Positions 4,847 to 6,326 of a DNA stretch of 6,326 nucleotides are shown one piece after another. Position numbers and translations under genes: made by a program. The stretch spans positions 1 through 6,326 of the forward strand of contig DAOUTV010000110.1 in NCBI GenBank assembly GCA_030668505.1, in the 5' to 3' direction. This stretch comes from Desulfobacterales bacterium (lineage in GTDB: Bacteria > Desulfobacterota > Desulfobacteria > Desulfobacterales > C00003060). Below the pieces are notes generated by a model. The model did no database searches. It was given only the letters and a program-made list of their open reading frames with translations, and was not told where the DNA came from. Every line of letters begins with the position of its first letter. Position 1 is the first letter of the stretch.

Positions 4847-6326
4847 AGCTAAGTCTTCTTTTGGAGGGCGCACCTGTTATGCGTTTTGTTGGGCTCGAAG
4901 ATCAGATCATCGACTCGATCCACTATGATTCGCGTACTGTTACGCCCGGAGGGCTCTTTGTAGCTATTCAGGGCCATCGCTGCAACGGACACGCCTACAT
5001 TCAAGAGGCGATCGAAAAGGGGGCGGTTGCTGTCCTGACGGAACAGGAGTGGTCCGGGTCGCCATTGATAAGTGTGGCTCAGGTTGAAAATGCCCGGCTG
5101 GCACTGGCTGCCGTCTCATCAGTATTCTACGGGGATCCGTCCCGAGAGCTTTGTGTAATCGGCATTACCGGTACAAACGGTAAGACAACAACGGCCTATT
5201 TAATAGAGTCCATCTTGATTGCTGCCGGCTTCAAAGTCGGTGTCATTGGTACCATCAACTACCGATTCGGAGGACAAAGCTTTACCAATCCGGTGACGAC
5301 CCCCGAGTCCCTTGATCTGATGCGGGTGTTTCGCAAGATGGTCGACAGCGGGATAACTCACGTGGTCCTTGAAGTCTCATCCCATGCCCTTGATCTCCAT
5401 CGCGTGGCCTCCTGCGAGTTCGATGTAGGGATTTTTACCAATCTGTCCAGGGAACACCTAGACTATCACGGAGACATGGAAACCTATTGGCAGTGCAAAA
5501 AGGAACTTTGCGTGGGGCGACTAGGGATCGGGTCAAAGCGGGGGCGGGCCGCAGCGATTGTTAACTGGGATGACCCAAGGGGAAAAGAGTTGTCCGGAGA
5601 GGTCTCGGTTCCGTGTTTGCGAGTTGGGCTTTCAGAAGACTGCGAGATCCGGGCTCAAAACATTGACCTCGCCATGGACGGCACCACAGGCAATGTACAC
5701 ACCCCAGAGGGCGATTTTGATTTCGCATCTTCCCTAGTGGGAACCCACAACGTGTACAATATCCTGTCTGCCACAGGTACGGCAATACGGCTCGGGGTCA
5801 CGTTGGAGACGATTCAGAAAGGGATCAAGGATCTTCAGGGTGTGCCGGGTCGGCTTGAGTGCGTGGCCAATAATATTGGAGTTTCAGTCTATGTCGATTA
5901 TGCCCATACGCCGGACGCCCTGGAAAATGTGTTGACTGTTTTGAGAGGACTCACTTCCAGCCGAATGATCACCATATTTGGTTGCGGTGGGGATCGGGAT
6001 CGAGACAAACGCCCCATGATGGGCGCGACCGCAGGCCGGCTCAGTGATCTTGTGGTATTGACTTCTGATAACCCGCGTACCGAGGCGCCGGAGGCCATAC
6101 TGTCGGCTATTGTGGAGGGGGCTGCTTCTGTGCAAAGTCACCAATATGTCCCCCGTGAATTGGCAAAAGGGTTTAAGACCCGAGGCTATGTCGTGGAGCC
6201 GGATCGGAGGAAGGCCATTGCATTGGGGCTTAACGCGGCGAGGTTCGGGGACACAGTGCTCATTGCCGGCAAGGGACATGAAACCTATCAGATCTTAGGT
6301 GAGACCACTATACCGTTTGACGACAG
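4843..6326 (+). CDS. murE: UDP-N-acetylmuramoyl-L-alanyl-D-glutamate--2,6-diaminopimelate ligase MurE, 3' end cut by the window
   Basis: MurE is the cytoplasmic ATP-dependent ligase that adds the third amino acid to UDP-MurNAc-L-Ala-D-Glu. The frame is open for 494 codons to the window edge; E. coli MurE has 495 residues, so little is missing. Motifs: DSR (29-31), P-loop GITGTNGKTTT (107-117, Lys114), TTPES (152-156), EVSSHAL (177-183), YHGDM (208-212) with Lys219 at the expected carbamylated position, HNVYN (302-306), PGRLE (335-339), VDYAHTPDAL (351-360), GGDRDRDKR (382-390), DNPR (409-412) and GKGHE (476-480). DNPR is the signature of meso-diaminopimelate-adding enzymes. I chose GTG 4843 because the resulting MKLSLLLEG start matches the family and overlaps the ftsI stop (GTGA). 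ATG 4879 has a better ribosome binding site (GGAGGG, 4863-4868) and is the alternative, 12 residues shorter. Confidence 0.96.
   Translation, partial: MKLSLLLEGAPVMRFVGLEDQIIDSIHYDSRTVTPGGLFVAIQGHRCNGHAYIQEAIEKGAVAVLTEQEWSGSPLISVAQVENARLALAAVSSVFYGDPSRELCVIGITGTNGKTTTAYLIESILIAAGFKVGVIGTINYRFGGQSFTNPVTTPESLDLMRVFRKMVDSGITHVVLEVSSHALDLHRVASCEFDVGIFTNLSREHLDYHGDMETYWQCKKELCVGRLGIGSKRGRAAAIVNWDDPRGKELSGEVSVPCLRVGLSEDCEIRAQNIDLAMDGTTGNVHTPEGDFDFASSLVGTHNVYNILSATGTAIRLGVTLETIQKGIKDLQGVPGRLECVANNIGVSVYVDYAHTPDALENVLTVLRGLTSSRMITIFGCGGDRDRDKRPMMGATAGRLSDLVVLTSDNPRTEAPEAILSAIVEGAASVQSHQYVPRELAKGFKTRGYVVEPDRRKAIALGLNAARFGDTVLIAGKGHETYQILGETTIPFDD

Noticed and set aside
5884..6279. 131-codon minus-strand ORF inside murE, plus other frames at 5561-5785, 5898-6098 and 6110-6298
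   Set aside because: All lie within the continuous murE frame, whose motifs run from the P-loop through DNPR to GKGHE. They are shadow frames.

Overview
The window holds the 5' part of a bacterial division and cell wall (dcw) cluster, all on the + strand: mraZ, rsmH, ftsL, ftsI and murE. It is preceded by the 3' end of an mltG-type lytic transglycosylase gene. Gene order, the style of the short FtsL, the Cys-containing C-terminus of RsmH and the meso-diaminopimelate (DNPR) type of MurE fit a Gram-negative bacterium. My impression is a member of the former Deltaproteobacteria (Desulfobacterota), inferred from protein style only. No gene looks foreign.

Layout: 1-597 is the C-terminal two thirds of mltG. 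598-1154 is a 557-bp non-coding stretch. Its first part carries a REP-like palindrome rich in C5/G5 runs and a second small hairpin. Its second part is very AT-rich, with a 9-bp dyad and a DnaA-box-like word. It ends in a strong sigma-70-type promoter (TTGACA, 17 bp, TATTAA). Between the -10 and the mraZ start lie three TGGG-like boxes spaced exactly 10 bp apart, which look like the operator for MraZ itself. 1155-6326 then reads as one likely operon. The two wider gaps each hold unusual symmetry. The mraZ-rsmH gap has a perfect 12-bp inverted repeat, and the rsmH-ftsL gap has heptanucleotide repeats whose two halves are complementary. ftsL/ftsI and ftsI/murE overlap by 4 bp (ATGA and GTGA), suggesting translational coupling. 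murE starts at a GTG and runs off the window only a few residues before its expected end.

How the genes fit together: MraZ regulates the cluster. RsmH methylates 16S rRNA. FtsL and FtsI are divisome proteins, with FtsI the septal transpeptidase. MurE makes the UDP-MurNAc-tripeptide precursor, and MltG cuts nascent glycan strands. The genes themselves are ordinary. I did not find a new enzymatic or defence system; the points worth a second look are in the intergenic DNA.
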